Below are positions 14,583 to 28,044 of a stretch of 64,000 nt of DNA, piece after piece. The notes below the pieces were generated by a model. The model made no database searches. It was not told where the DNA came from and saw nothing but the letters and a program-made list of their open reading frames with translations. Numbering within the stretch: the stretch's first letter is position 1; the number at the start of each line of letters is the position of its first letter. The position numbers were made by a program, and so were the translations under genes. The stretch spans positions 296,835 through 360,834 of the forward strand of contig VZTG01006778.1 of assembly GCA_013397845.1 (NCBI GenBank), in the 5' to 3' direction. The stretch is from Melanocharis versteri. Its lineage: Eukaryota; Chordata; Aves; Passeriformes; Melanocharitidae.

Positions 14583-16813
14583 GGGATCTTGGACCATAAG
14601 TTTTCCACAGAAAAAAAATGCTATCAGTGTAGAAGTTTCAACTCCCTTTAAAGGCCAAAGTGGCCGAAAAAATTTTTAGATCTCTAAGAACGACATAGAA
14701 AACATCCAGTTCTGTATGAATTAAAACATGCATGCTTTTGTGTAATAGATGTTAAAGAACAGCTAGACAAGAAATGCTCTGCAATAAAAGGATTAACATT
14801 AATTTCTGTCATTTATCCTAGTAGAGATTTTTATGATTATGGAGCCTGTTGCTGGCAGAAACTGCTGCAGCAAAGTCATCTTCAGTAAATTTCAACTAGG
14901 ATAAATAATCAGGAAGTGCTGGTCCCCATAAAACCACTAAAAAGAAATTAGAGAAAATATGAACTTCAGGATTCATAATCTCGACGCTTCTATCGTGTTT
15001 TCTCATATATATGGTGATAGTTATTATGGGGTTGTTTGGTTTTTTCAATTCTGCTCTCAAAAAAAAATTCCTACCGACACCGAAAGTATTTGCAGATTAC
15101 AGCTACCAGTTGTCCTGTTGGATTTCCAAATTGCCACTTAACCACCCTAATTTCGCTTGGACTTTAAAAGTTGCTCATAATCTCCTCTGACAGCCACTCC
15201 CCTAGAGATCTCTTGCAATTAAAAACAGAAGAAAACTGCACCTTTCAGTTAAAAATTTGAATTTATGTTGTTTTCTCGTTGGGAAGCCAGCAAAACAAAC
15301 AAATCTCAGAAGGGAGCTCTTCATACGTGCTGGAAATAATTGAAATCAGTCTGTGGCTACTACAGAAACAGAAATGTTCTTTATTTGATGAATGACAACT
15401 TCACAAAATCATCAGCTTCTCCGTAATTCTCTGAGGGACTTAATTTTATGCTGAAATCTGTACAGCACTAACAAACAAACAGTTTTGTGTTCCTTGCTTG
15501 GTCCCCCTGCTGTCCCTAGGGTTCGTACATCATAAAAATTAATTTAGCAATGCCTCCTCTGTTTTGCCACGAATTACATTTTTATTGCATCGTGAGCTTG
15601 GCTCACAAATCTCCTAATTAAAAAGGGGGAAAAAAAGAGCATTCCTCATTTTTCAGTTTTAATCCCAACATAGGTCCACTAGCTGAGACCATAAGGAAAC
15701 AAATGTTTCCTGTCAAAAGTGATGTTCTTAAAGGTAACAAGGAAAATGCCTTGCTTTATCTAAAGGAAACCTGATCAGTTCAAGATATATTTTCTGGGGC
15801 AGGTCCTTTAATTTTAATTTTCATTTTCACCTTGCGTGCTCTTACTTGATATAAGCTTCCTTGCTTAAGCCTCCAGATATTAATTTTGCCTGTATTGGGA
15901 TATTTGTTTGCCAGAAATGGTGCATGAGAGTTCTCCCTAAATTTAAAGGTTGACTTTGCCACGTGCAAGAGTCAAAAATGTGCAAACGGTTATCTAGGAG
16001 CTCAGTGTAAAATAGGTCCTTGAAAGAGTTCCAATTAAAATATAATTACTCTGTCGTAATTAAGAAATAGATTCTTGGATGAGTGCAAGGCTGAGCTAAA
16101 TATTTTTATTTAGTTCAAGATGTCTTAGGAAAAGCAAACAGGATTAAAAGGGAATCATGAGGAGAATTTTTTTTCGTAAATGCTTGGGAACTTAAACAGA
16201 AATTCTGTAGGATCATGATATTGTATCTACTTCCCTAACTCATCCACAAAACTAGGTGTGCCTTGGAGGTCCTAAGTGCAGAAATGGATAGGAGAAAGGA
16301 GATAGAAGGGTTTTTAAATGTATTAAATAAAAGATAAAGTGTTTTTTAAAAGTATTAAACGTGCAGGAATTCACACGAGCTGGGAATGCCTTAGGAAGGT
16401 GGACATTGTCACAGGAATGGGACATTTTCCATGGGAATTTTCTTTGCTAAAGAAGCTGGCTCATGGATTTCAGATCCAGTGGTGCAGTTTGCTGACTTTT
16501 AAACTGTGTCAGGACTTGAGATGTACTGTTGTGGGATGCTAGAGCTGGAAATATCCCTCTTTAGAAAAATCCTGCAGAACTGCTGGGATAGGAAAGACAA
16601 TTGCTTAAAGTGTCATCACTGGATTAAAAAAAACAAAACCAAAATATATAGGTGGAGAGAAAAAGGCAAACATCCCCAAAGCTTCAAGCCATTCTTTCAG
16701 CTACCATGATGGCAAGCTTAGAGGTAAGAGATAAGAAAGCCAGAACTGGTTTGTATTTTCCCATCAAGCTTTTGGTCTCTTCTGAGCCACTCCCATCAAT
16801 GCAGATTAATTAA

Positions 16814-16996
16814 TAGGAAGGAATTCTTCACCGTGAGGGTGCTGTGGGTGCCCCATCCCTGGAAGTGCTCAAGACCAGATTGGGTTGGGTTTGGAGCAAC
16901 CTGTGCTAGGGGAAGGTGTCCCTGCCTGTGGTAGTGGGGTTGGAACTAAGTCTTTAAAGTCCCTTCCACCCCAAATCATTTAGGATTGTATCTATT
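16814..16996 (+). mobile_element. CR1 LINE 3'-end fragment, plus orientation
   Basis: The sequence from AGGAAGGAATTCTTCACC through CCCCATCCCTGGAAGTG, GGAAGGTGTCCCTGCC and GTCCCTTCCACCCCAAATCA follows the 3' end of avian chicken-repeat-1 retrotransposons (from memory of the family). About 30 bp of the usual sequence after GTGAGGGTG appears deleted, and there are many substitutions, so the copy is old. It is a 5'-truncated dead fragment of non-LTR origin with no poly(A) tail, as expected for CR1. Confidence 0.9.
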
Positions 16997-17016
16997 CGCC
17001 TGACGAGGATGCTAAT

Positions 17017-17038
17017 AAATCTATCTATCTATCTATTT
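17017..17038. repeat. (ATCT)n microsatellite
   Basis: About four and a half CTAT units, starting about 20 bp after the CR1 3' end. CR1 elements end in short direct repeats, so the run may derive from the element's tail, but this is inference. Confidence 0.85.
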
Positions 17039-19259
17039 AATTAAATTTACTGCTACATTATGCACTTTTGGCATTGCCTTTAGGTTCCCTGTATCCCTGG
17101 CACAGCTCGATGGAGCTGTCTGGTGGATGCTAAAAGCACAGAACAAATACTCAGCTTAAAATAAACCATGCAGCAGAGGAAACTTAACATGATTTAGTCA
17201 TGGGATAAGCCTTGGCTGAAGCTCACAATGTGTTCTTAAGCCTTATAACCAGAGGAATTTTAGGTTACAGACAGAAAAGTTTATGAATATCATTTGCTAT
17301 CAAAGGGACTTAGTGAAAACATCTTTAGTTCATCAGAAACAGAAAAAAAATACACGGTTGAACTTTTTTTAAAGAAAATCAAAATTGAATAAAGAAATCA
17401 GCTTCGGGGGAGGTTTTTCTCTGCTTCTTGCTTTTCAGTGCATCCAGAAAGAGCAGGGCAAGAAGAGCTACACAGTTTCTGGTATATTTTGCTGTTTCCA
17501 AATTGCTGTCTTCTCCTTCCACCTTTATCATCCTTCCTTTCTGCCACGTGTACTTTTTAGAAGCCTCTACCCTGTTCCCTTGAGCCTGGTACCTCTGGGC
17601 ATGGATTTCTAGTGCTACAATGATGGAAAATAATTTTCACCCTGTAGAGGAAGCCTAGGGGAGATGATGCCTTGCAGAAGCTGTGGCACAGGACTCTGTG
17701 CTGAGTTTTGGGCAGTGGGCAAGAACTGTCCACGCTGTGAAGGTCTACAGCCCTTTTAGTAAATTCATGAGCACAGCCCTCCAGCCCTTTGCAGGAAGGT
17801 TTCTTTTTTCAAAGCTGAAGGGGATGTGGATGAATGAAATGAGCAATTCCTGAGAGAATCCTGTAATATTTTCCGTGTAGAGCTAGAAATGTAAACATGT
17901 TGGGAAGGGGTTGGAGGGACCAAGATTTGGAGGTGTCAGGGGTATGCTTTAGCCTGTTCATAAATCTGAAAAAATAATAATAATTTTAAAAAATGCTAAA
18001 TAAGCTAGATATAGGTATAACTGCTTGGTTTGGGATTTTTACTTTTGCAGAAACTGCTGGTACTTCCAGGCTCCTTCTGGAAGAACAAGGCAGAACAGCA
18101 AACTCTTTCCATCAGCCACAGATCAGGCAGCAGATGGCAACTTTGGACAGCCTCCGACCAGGCTGGCTCGAGTTAGAGATGAGTCCCATCCCCTTCCAAG
18201 CGAGCACAATGCTAGGCTGAACTGGGAATTGGATCATGTCTAAACATTGTGTCTGGACTCAGGATGCAGCAGAGTTTTGCTGTACCTGATCCAAGGGCTC
18301 GACTCGAGCCAAGTTCTAATTAGGGCTCGTACCTTAACAGAGAAATGCTCTGTGTGCTGCCATCAGTAGCTCTGTGTTACCTATCTCCTCTGCTGAGGTT
18401 TTAGGAAAGGTAAACTGTCTCCAGGGCACAGCTGGTCTCTGAGGGCTGCTCAAAGCAGTCTGTTTTAACACCTGAAAAGCAAAAAAAAAAAAAAAAAACC
18501 AAACCAAAAAAAAAAAACCCGCTATCTGATTTGGTAACTTGTTTTCCTTATAGCCAGCTGGACTTCGGAGACACCTCCATGAACACTCTCCTAAAAATGA
18601 AAGCCAGGTAACCTCAGAAGTAATCAGCAGCTTTTAAGTAGTTGTTTGCAAATCAGGAGCAACTTTCACCTTCCCAGAGTAGGATGTAGATGGAAAGAGG
18701 CAATAACTTGAAAATGAACTTCAGAACAGCAAAAGGCAAAGCCTGGGAAACAATTTTGAGGGCGGTTGTTAATAATGTGGATGACAAAAACCAGAGGAGG
18801 CTCTCTAATTGGTTTTCTGAGTCTCTCGTCCTCGGGCTGGCTGGTTGGAGCTGTGCTGCCTAATGTTACTTCCCACTCCGTAATCCCTTGCTGAGCAGGG
18901 AAGGGGAGAAAGTGCTGTGGGACCGCAGCAGAGGCAGCCCTGTTTTCTCCTCCCTGACATTCCATGTGCTCCTGTGATAATAGCTGAGCTTTATTAAATG
19001 GTTCTAGTGGCTGCATCCCGTTGTAGGCAATCCTTCTTAACGTGGCTCCTTGCTGTGGAGCCGAGCTCTGCTGCAAAAGGATCTCAGCACCTCATTCTTT
19101 TTGGAGTTTGCCCTGCCAAAGCCCTGCACCAGGAGCAGAGGGGAGGTTCTCCCTGGCCAGCAGCATGGAAAGAGGCACAGAAAGGCTGAGTCTGTGCAAC
19201 ACACTCACGGTAACATGAATCTACCCTAATGTAGGTGTGTGTTGTCTCCCTCTCCATTG
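17039..19259. other. Intergenic; no gene seen
   Basis: Short ORFs only, the longest a 136-aa minus-strand frame at 18666-19076 without a recognisable domain. Holds the A-rich tract at 18481-18517. Confidence 0.7.
18481..18517. repeat. A-rich tract
   Basis: 18 A, a short CCAAACC spacer, then 12 A. Simple sequence. Confidence 0.9.
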
Positions 19260-19348
19260 TTTTTTTTTTTTTTTTCNNNNNNNNNNNNNNNNNNNNNNNN
19301 NNNNNNNNNNNNNNNNNNNNNNNNNNNNNAAAAAAAAAAAAAAAAAAA
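19260..19348. other. Assembly gap (53 N) between a T-run and an A-run
   Basis: 16 T and a C precede N at 19277-19329, and 19 A follow directly. The gap length may be an estimate. The minus-strand ORF that reads through it (19226-19723) is an artefact. Confidence 0.95.
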
Positions 19349-21453
19349 CAGTTTTATTCTGTGCACATGGTCATAATTTATACTACAAGCAGACACTGAG
19401 CTGAGAGGACATGGACAGCTGAAGCTGTAGGTTGTGCTACGTGCCTTTGGATTTATTTGTACGAAGGGCAGGTCTGTGCCAGAGCTGTGCTCCCCAGCCT
19501 GCCCTGGGAAGGGCATTCTGTCTGCACCAGCTCCCTGTGCTGGAGAATCACTCTGGGGGAAGCTGGAGGACAAAAACAAAGCTTCCTCACCCCCATCACA
19601 CCCAGAGGAAAGCCAAACCCCACAAGGGCTCTGGGTGCTGACTCTCTGCCCGCGAGGGCAAAAGGACAATCTCATACTTATTGCAAATTTAGGGGTTAAT
19701 ATCTTGAAAGTCTGCCACAGCAAAGGCCGTGCAATACTTCAGGCTGCTTTAGCATGCACATCTTGTTAACATGCCAGCCTAATTCCACTCTTTTGCTTCA
19801 CAGACAAGCACCACTTTATTAGCCACGAATGCATTATCTTCTCACTTGAAGGGCTCTGAATAGCTTATGGCAACATTCTGCTTTTGTAATACAACAAGTC
19901 TTTTCACGTCGGTTAAAAATACTTTAAGAAATGAAAAATAAAAATTCAACAGTGACAGACATTCCAGTCGTGCCTTTCATCCTCCCTGTGTGAGCCAGCA
20001 GGTGCAACTTGACATTCTTTAAACAAACCTTCCCCCTGCTTTGTGGCTGAATAAAGGCTTTGACAAATGCTTATCCTTTGATATGATGTGTACTTGACAA
20101 AATTCACAGGGAGATCTGAACTGCTGCTTTGAAGCAAATACTTATTAGAACACTGGAGCACTAAAGTGCACTGTGATTTGGCTCGGTTGCTAGTAAGACA
20201 TCAAGTAAAATGTGCCCATTATGTCAATTCAAAGCCAAGACTAAACACTGACTTCTGAGAAATGTGAAGAGAATTTGGGGCTGTGCAGCTCTCCTGCTTT
20301 ATTGCTTATCTAATTTGCATTTCCTTCCCTGCCTGTCAGTTCCTCTCTGCATTTCTAGCCAAGCAGTTGGTGGATCATCTGGAATTCATTAAATATTTTC
20401 CATTGCTTTATTTTGCTTTCCACTTTCAAGCCTTCTCCCCTTCTCCCCCAAAATGCAATGCACTTCCAGCTGGACAGGAAAGGGGATGGAGACCTGTCTC
20501 CCTTTCACAGCTTTAGGGTTGTTCCAGATTTGTGTTTTCTTTGTGCAGGTATTCAGTGGGGAATATTTGGTCTAGATTACTTGGAGAGGTGCCATGAAGA
20601 ATGGACCAGCAGAGGGTCAAAAAAAGACTCAAACTGTAACCCAGGAAAGATTCGTGGGTGAAATGAAATGAATTCATCTCTTTCTGCCCAGAAAAAAAAA
20701 AAAATCTTGTAGAACACCTTTCATCCCTTCCCTCTAATAATGTCTTGAAAATAGCTGTGAAATGTCACAGTTCATTGCAAAATCTTCTTTCTTTGTTGGG
20801 TGTTAGTAACTCCTAGTCTGCTTTTAGCTGTCTGTGCACAAGCAATCAGCTTCAGACGTGATTCCCCAGGTCTAGAGAGCACTCAAAAAATGCCTGACCT
20901 GCCTCTTCCACAGCAGATGGCAGACAATGCCATCCTGGTAGAGGATCTCTCTCTGATCCTAACAAGCTGTCTAATTTAGCTGAGGTGGTGCAGCTTCAGA
21001 GAGCTTAGGAAATTCCGGGTCAAATTTGAAATTTGGTGTAAATTTTAAATACTAATTGTAAGTGACTACGAGAACATCCTCCCTGGATGCACCTTTTACT
21101 CACTTTACCTTGACATATTTATGGCAAGCCTTGATAACTTTTTAACAAATTTTCTGCTGTCTAATAACCTCAAGCGGAAAGCTTTTCTCACAGTTTGGGC
21201 TGAATAAACAAATGCATCAAATAGCAGCAAGCAAGTAAGGAGAAAGGTGCTCCCGGCTTTTGTTTCCCCTGCTGTCACAGAAAAAGTGCTCGGAATTCTT
21301 GATTTGTTGATGTGTTCAAGAGGGAAACGACACTTGTTTCTTTCTCTGAAAGCTACCGTGTAAACATAGCAAATTTTGTGTTTTGCTTTGAACGTGCAGG
21401 TTACGTCTTAAATATTACAGCTTACAGCACGTGTAAGCACAGATACATACATA

Positions 21454-21467
21454 TAGAGAGAGAGAGA
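21454..21467. repeat. (GA)n microsatellite
   Basis: Short AG run of about 7 units. Confidence 0.85.
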
Positions 21468-24343
21468 AAAAAATCCACTTGCAAGGCTTGCTGCCCTGGG
21501 GAATGGTTTTGGAGGACACGGGTGAGAAGTGCAAAGGGCTTTTCATGGCTTGACGAGGGTTGGGCCATTCAGACGTGGCACTGGACTGGCTTTAGGCGTG
21601 TTGAGGTCTGCTTGCTCAGCCTCGAGTGGAACTAATTTTAGGAGAGGCTTGTAGGTAGCTTTCAGGTAATCCTGCTGCAGAGAGCTCAGTGCAGGCTGAG
21701 GGTCACACACAGAGTTTATTTGTGTTTTTCTGCCTAGGCAATGCTAAAGGCTGAATCCCCCAGAAACAGCAAGGGCTCGCCTGAGCACACAGCAGCTGTC
21801 AGCGAGCCTGGCCCTGGCACTCTGGAGAGGGCAGGTGCCACTCGTGTCCCCTGCACCCAGCAGGTTCCAGGGAGCACCAGCTGAGCTGTCAAGGTCTGTC
21901 AACCTCCTGGCACCTGCTGCAGGTGTCCAGCAAGGAGCCACGAGCACTTTGCCTCGCCTCAGCAGGACCTGTGAGTGAGCCAGGGAGCTGGGCAGGGCTT
22001 TGTCTCAGCAGGTAGAGGAGCAGAGCTGGACCTGGCGCTGGCACCGGGCTGACGAGGCAGACCTGCTGATGCTGCTGCTCTCAGGTTTTGGCTCCTGGAC
22101 ACGGGGCCAGGGCCCCCGAGATGCCCAGGATGGGATATCACAGCACCTCATGGCTTGGCATCACCTCCTGCAGCCAGAGCTGCCCTGCTAATCACCACAG
22201 GGGCTCAGCAGAGCAACCATTAATTACCAGTGCTAAGCCGGGCACGGCAGAGAGTCCTGCAAAATTCATATCGGTGTCAGCCCTGAGAGAGCTTTGCCTC
22301 TATTAAAGAGATTAATAGGCAGTGTAGAAAGTGAAAACCTGCTGCTGGGTCTCTGGTTTGGCTGCACCCCTCAGTCTTCCACACGATAGTGTGAGAGTTG
22401 CCGTCCCTCTGCCAAGGGCTAAAGGAGTCTGCTTTGCCCTTTTTGTACACAAACTTTATTCCCAACAACCTCTTCTTGCATCCGAGATAGATGCAGCTCC
22501 TGAATTTGCAGGAGGCAGGGGCGTAGCAGAGCATCCAGGGGAAATGAGTGCATGAGGCTAAATCTAGAAACCCTCAGAGAAATTCACTGTCAGGTTGGAG
22601 TAAAGGGAAAAAAAAGAGGAGCTATTGTTTCCATGTTCGAGTAGTTTTTTTATGTATGCCAGTGAGACTCTCCCATTTTCTTCCATGGGAAACACTGGAA
22701 AAAAACCCCAAGCTGAAATATGATTATATTCCTCAAACTAGCTATTTGTAAAGTAAAATGTACTTCATCTTCTCCAATAGAAACCAGGGGAGTCGGTAAG
22801 GTGATTTCTTTTCCTGCCATTTTCCACAAGTTTCAGTCTCTTCCCACGTCTGGTAAATGTTTCTGCGAGTCTGTAAAAAGACATCTGGGAGGCTCCCAGG
22901 CTCCCAATATTCAATTAGCATTTAGTACTACACTCTTCTCTTTGCAAATTAAAAACTTTGCAGTTGCCATAGCAACCCAAACAAGATAAGAATCTGAGTG
23001 AAGACAAGCTGATTTAAGTGAAGATAAACAGACAGCAGTGTAGATATTTTAAATGAGTCTGGGGGTTTCTTAGTTGGCTGTGGTTTTTTGTTTGTTTCTG
23101 AGGGGCTTTTTTGGTTGGTTTTTTTGGTGGTTTTTTTGGTGTTTTTTTCTTTCCTTATCTCAAGGTGTGTTTGGAATAATAAACAGTAATCCTCACTTGA
23201 AAGATCTCTGGCAATGACTGGGTAGCAAGAGACATCGGTTTTGCTACAGAAAATACATCCAGCACAAAGCAATCTTCTTTCACCAAGTTCCTTGAGCTCT
23301 GCTTTTAGAACTGGTTTTGTGTAGACAAAAATAAGTAGGCGTAGCCATCCCCCTGTTTTGTTTGTTGTTATTGTTTTGTTTTTTTTTTAATTAGGGGCTG
23401 GGAGAGTGCGCCGAGATTTGGTGAGGGCAAGGAGTGCTGAGTTTTGTTAGGTAAGCAGGCGGGTTTGTGAAATGTGACATTTAAATTTCAGTCTATAACG
23501 CGTTCACACAGTGCTCGGATCAGTGGACGTCCCTTTGGACACGGGCAGATCCTGGTTAATATTTGGTTGTTTGTGCAGATGCAGCTTCAGAGATACAAAA
23601 GCACATGTTCTGCATTAGTTTTGTGAAGATCTCCCGCAGGTAGGAACCTGAGCTTGGAGAAATTTCCCCCAAAACGCCGGCACTGTGCTCCCCTTTCTCA
23701 GGGCTGTGCCCTTGACCTTGTGGTGAATGGGACATTTCTAAGCCACAGGAAAACCCTGAACAGTCCACAGAAATTTTCTGGCCTTTAAGAACAGTATTTC
23801 TCAGGGTTTCTAAACCTTTCTGCTTACAAGTGAGGGTGAGGAGAAGGAACTAATTCTGAATTCCCATCCTTCCAGCGTGCAGTGTTTGCTTGCTGTGGCT
23901 TCCTCCACGTGACAGCGTGGTTAAAGCTGAAGCTTTAGGGTCTGAGCACTGACTGTTCTCTGCCAACCATCCTGCTCCCTGTTGCTGTTTAGCTGAGGGT
24001 TTAACCCTGATTTTGGAGCCCCTCATCAAGATTTTGGTCCCTTTAAGCCAAGTCGGCTCCTGTGCAGCTCACTACAAGTACCAAAGTTACCCAGTGGGCT
24101 AACGAGCTCAGGAAAATGTCACTTATGCTCAGCTCATATCACTGCAGCACACACGGACCTGTAAGAGGTGATTCTCTGCCCTGCAGCAGGTTGATTGAGG
24201 CAATTTTTTGCTGTGACGACAATAAAAAAGAAGGCAAAATGCATTGCAATAGTTTATATAGATTCTCGTTGTCCTGATATCCCTACGACAGCATTCTGTG
24301 TGAGATTCTATACGGTGTGGGTAATGAGACAAATTAGGTATTC

Positions 24344-24401
24344 CAGCTGCAAAAACACGGCGTGCAGGGGATGATGTGCAGTTCAGCTGCAAAAATACGG
24401 C
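24344..24401. repeat. 18-bp direct repeat, 40-bp period
   Basis: CAGCTGCAAAAACACGGC at 24344-24361 recurs with one mismatch (T for C) at 24384-24401. Too short to assign to a family. Confidence 0.8.
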
Positions 24402-24637
24402 ATTTTTGTGACATTATGTTCTACCCTCTTCCCCCGAGAGGTCTCCTTCCAGGTCAGTGTGGACAAGACAGCCATGGCCAACACGATGGAGTCCATTTGC
24501 TTGGCAATCAGGAAATCTGCTTTTCTGCAGCTGCCAGTTTTGTGCTTTTAGCAAATATCAAAGTCAAATGAAGAAAATAGTCAAAATCTCTGTTAGCAGA
24601 GATAAACACAGTTTGATTGAGGTGGGGAGAATTTTTT

Positions 24638-24653
24638 AGAGAGAGAGAGAGAG
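24638..24653. repeat. (AG)n microsatellite
   Basis: Eight AG units. Confidence 0.85.
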
Positions 24654-27600
24654 TAAAAATATATATGTTTTGAACATATTTAGTTTCCATTGAAGAGGTA
24701 ATTTCACTGTTTAGAACATTTAATAAGGGTCTTTTCATTTGAGTCCCTTTCAAATTAAGGTATATATTTTATTTGGCTTTATTTATTTCCATTATTCTCA
24801 TCACCATCTCCACCTTTTATCCTGATAGATTCACTGAATGGTCCCTGTCAGAAAAGTTCATTGATCCAACCATAATTTTTCAGGTGTGTGTATATAAAAC
24901 TGTGAATTACACACTTGCACCATGCAGGGGTGAGCAGCAATTTAAAATTCCTGTGGGAACCACCTCTTGGATTTCCTTTTGTTGTTGTGTTCCTATCCTG
25001 GTATCACACGTGGCTGGATGCTTTAACAACTGTTTAAAAATGGGAGCTCAGAAGTGACAGGAAAATGCATGAATTGCCTGTGTTCAATCAAGGTTTATGA
25101 GATTTTAACGTCTTATTATATAATTATAAAACCAGATTTAAGGATGCACGCTCAGAAAGTCTCTGCTGGTAGGATTAGGGAAAAAAAGTCCTTTTGCAGC
25201 AAATCTACTGAAAGAAACAGCTGAGATTTTGTGTAGTCTAAGTTTTCCCTAATCTAATACATCCTGTATTCCACTCAAAGCTTCACTTCACAGTGTGACT
25301 CTTAGCTAGTGCACATAATTCATTTACTAAAGCAAATTGAATGGTCCAGGCAATATCTCTTCTTTTAGAAAAGGGAAAAAAAAAAAAGAAGAAAGGGGAA
25401 AAAAACTACCTCTAAAAAAACCCCTAAAATTTCTTTGTTGAATTGTTAAATTTGTGGCTTTGTACTTTTTGTGCTTGTTTTTCTTACATGCACGTCAACC
25501 TATTGCAAACCCCTTAGTGATGTTTTGTGGCCTGAGGTTGAGGCGATCAGGGAAAATCCCAGACTGGATGAGCTGCACGCTGGATGTGCTAGCGGGTCCC
25601 TCAAGGGTCGGTTTTGGTTGTGGGGCAGGCAGAGTGCAGAAGGCTGTGGCCCATTCTGAAATCCAGATTTTCAAGAGTCCCAGATCACGGTGACTGACTG
25701 GATGCTGACCCTTGGACGGATGAGGGTAGTTGTTGTATCTGTCAGCTGTAAACATTGAGGCAAAAAGGGTGTTTTTAAGAGGTTTAAAAATGGTGCAAAT
25801 GGTGCTTTCCTTAGTGCTGGATGTGGCAACTTGATGCAGCGCCGATGAGATTTGTGTTTGTTTTTTTGGTTTTGGTTTGTTTTTCGTTTCCCCGCTTCAA
25901 GTGAGTCTGCTGCAGCTGCGATAGCTAATGAAGTGCTGAAAATGGAGCTGTTACTCAGCACAGGGGGAAAAGCCTTCCCTCCCTCCCCTGTGCTGGCTCC
26001 CCAGGGGCTGCAGGAGTCCCTGGGATGGGTCAGGGGGAGGGAGGACTTGGCCGAGAGCTCGGGCAGCAGAGCCCGATGAGCAAAGCTGGGGAGTTTAGCA
26101 AACAAACATCTGGGCAGCTGCATCCCACCCAGGCTGGGCTGGGAGCACGGACCGTGAGGTGTGGATGCAGCTCTCCTGAGTTCCCGTGTTCCTGCCTTTC
26201 CCCTGCCGCGAGCATCCTCCTGCAGGAAAAAAAAGGACTTTCAGTTTAGGATAAAACCCTTTGTTTTGCGTTTCTCAGCCGAGGCGTTGACGTTTGTCTT
26301 CTTTTGGTTTATTTCACGTGAGGCTCGGCCACAGACGTTCTCACAAATAAACAGACATCTAAGGCTTTCGCTAGCATATTTACTTTTCCAGTGTGAAACT
26401 AATGAGTGACATATTTCTTTAGCAGCTGCCGTGGTTGTGCAGCCTCTTCCTGCAAAGATCATGCCCTGAGAATGAGAAAAAAAAAAAAAGATGAGTTCAA
26501 AACCTGGCAGAATGATAGCAAACATATAAGTATAGCTGAACAATTAATTGAAATAATAAATGACTCGCTTCAGCAAGGCCCTGAGTGAATCCCAATCCTG
26601 GACTTCCTGTGCTCTGTGAAGAGCCCTGATAGTGTTTATTTAAATGGGAAACATTCTCTGCAAGGAAATGGGTAAATAGAGACCTCAGAAGTTCAAAGCT
26701 AAGGTCCTGCAGAAGAAATACCAAAGCTCAGGGCCATGCCCTTAATTTGTGTACACCATTGGTTGCAATTCATATCCATCAAAGATCTGTCTCTCAGTGC
26801 TTGTTCACATTATTTGGTCTTATTGAGCTTGCAAAAATCGATCTTGTTTGATTTTAGCCAGTAGGAGCTTCTGTCTCTTCAAGCTTTAATGATAAAGGTA
26901 ACACCAGATTTACCTGATTTGGGCAGCAGCTGGCTGGTTTTGGTTCTGTCTTGAAACAAAAAAAAGGAGATGGATGTATCTAAGCACAGAAGAAATTGTC
27001 AAAGCAGTTAAAGATACACATATTTAAAATTGTATCAAAACTGCTTGTCTCATATTCTGGAAGGCTCTGGAGAAACGATTATCCAAAGACACTTTCTGGC
27101 TGCAGCAATCAGTGGAGGTCAAGTCTTTTATTTGCCAATACCTTCTGCAGTGTTTATGTGAATTAAGCAACAACAATCATTTTCTTCAGCACGGATGTTT
27201 CCAGCATGTGTGAGGTAAATTTTGGCAAATAGATGAAACAAGAAGACATCTCCAAAATGTGCAAGTGAGGCACAATGTCACATTTACAGTGTGCTCCAGG
27301 GACAGCCTGTCAATAGAATTGCTCCTCTCCCGGCAGTGTCTGCTGGAGCTGCAGACAGAAAATCCCAAAGAAGTGTCAGAGATGCCTAAAATAATGATGA
27401 AGTTATTTTCAAGTTATTTTCTAAGGAGATATCTTCTTCGGCCACGGCCTGACAATAAAGCTGTCAGAGATTCGAGCAGGCAGTTGGCCCCAGAACAGGG
27501 TGCATCAGGTCTGAGTGTTTGCATAAGTCAGACACAGGAGCTGTGGCACAAATATCTCTGAGAACGCTGCAGCTGAGATGCTCTGCTGTGTTCATCAAAG

Positions 27601-28026
27601 GCTGAGCGATGGAGGAATTAGTAAACCCAGTGACAAATTCAACTTTCTACTGAAATTTCCAACTTGATCGTTGCTGGGACCACCCCCTGTGGGATACCTG
27701 GAGCCCACAACACACCGGGATATCTCTAGAGCTGCTGTGGAGGCTGAAGGGTGTAACGTGGTCTGTGCTCAGGGGCCATCCATTAAAATGCTTGGCTTTA
27801 GCTCTGCAACAGTGTGGATAACTTCAGAGGGCATTGCATCACTAATTTATCTCAGTTAGGAGCGGGATGAGCCCAGGAAGACCCCTCAGACCTGTGAGTG
27901 CAGCTCAGTTTCTCTTCTGTCAGTTCATTCTTGACACTTCTCTTCCAAAATCATGTAATTCCAGAATGCAGCAGAAAGCAGTCTGGTTAGCTGTGGGGGG
28001 TTTGTGGGGGTTTGATTTTGGGGAAA

Positions 28027-28044
28027 GTGTGTGTGTGTGTGTGT
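28027..28044. repeat. (GT)9 microsatellite
   Basis: Nine GT units immediately after a G-rich stretch. Confidence 0.9.

Larger units (their letters stand above)
1961..16813. other. Intergenic, AT-rich; no gene seen
   Basis: Nearly 15 kb with no ORF longer than 147 aa. The longest (4750-5193, plus) has no known motif and no splice context. A GC-richer interval at about 9060-9700 carries short ORFs on both strands. Simple tracts include a pyrimidine run at 14362-14410 and 20 A at 14563-14582. AT-rich sections such as 3400-4210 could hold conserved noncoding elements, which cannot be judged without alignment. Confidence 0.7.

Noticed and set aside
19226..19723. 165-aa minus-strand ORF
   Set aside because: It passes through an assembly gap and homopolymers.
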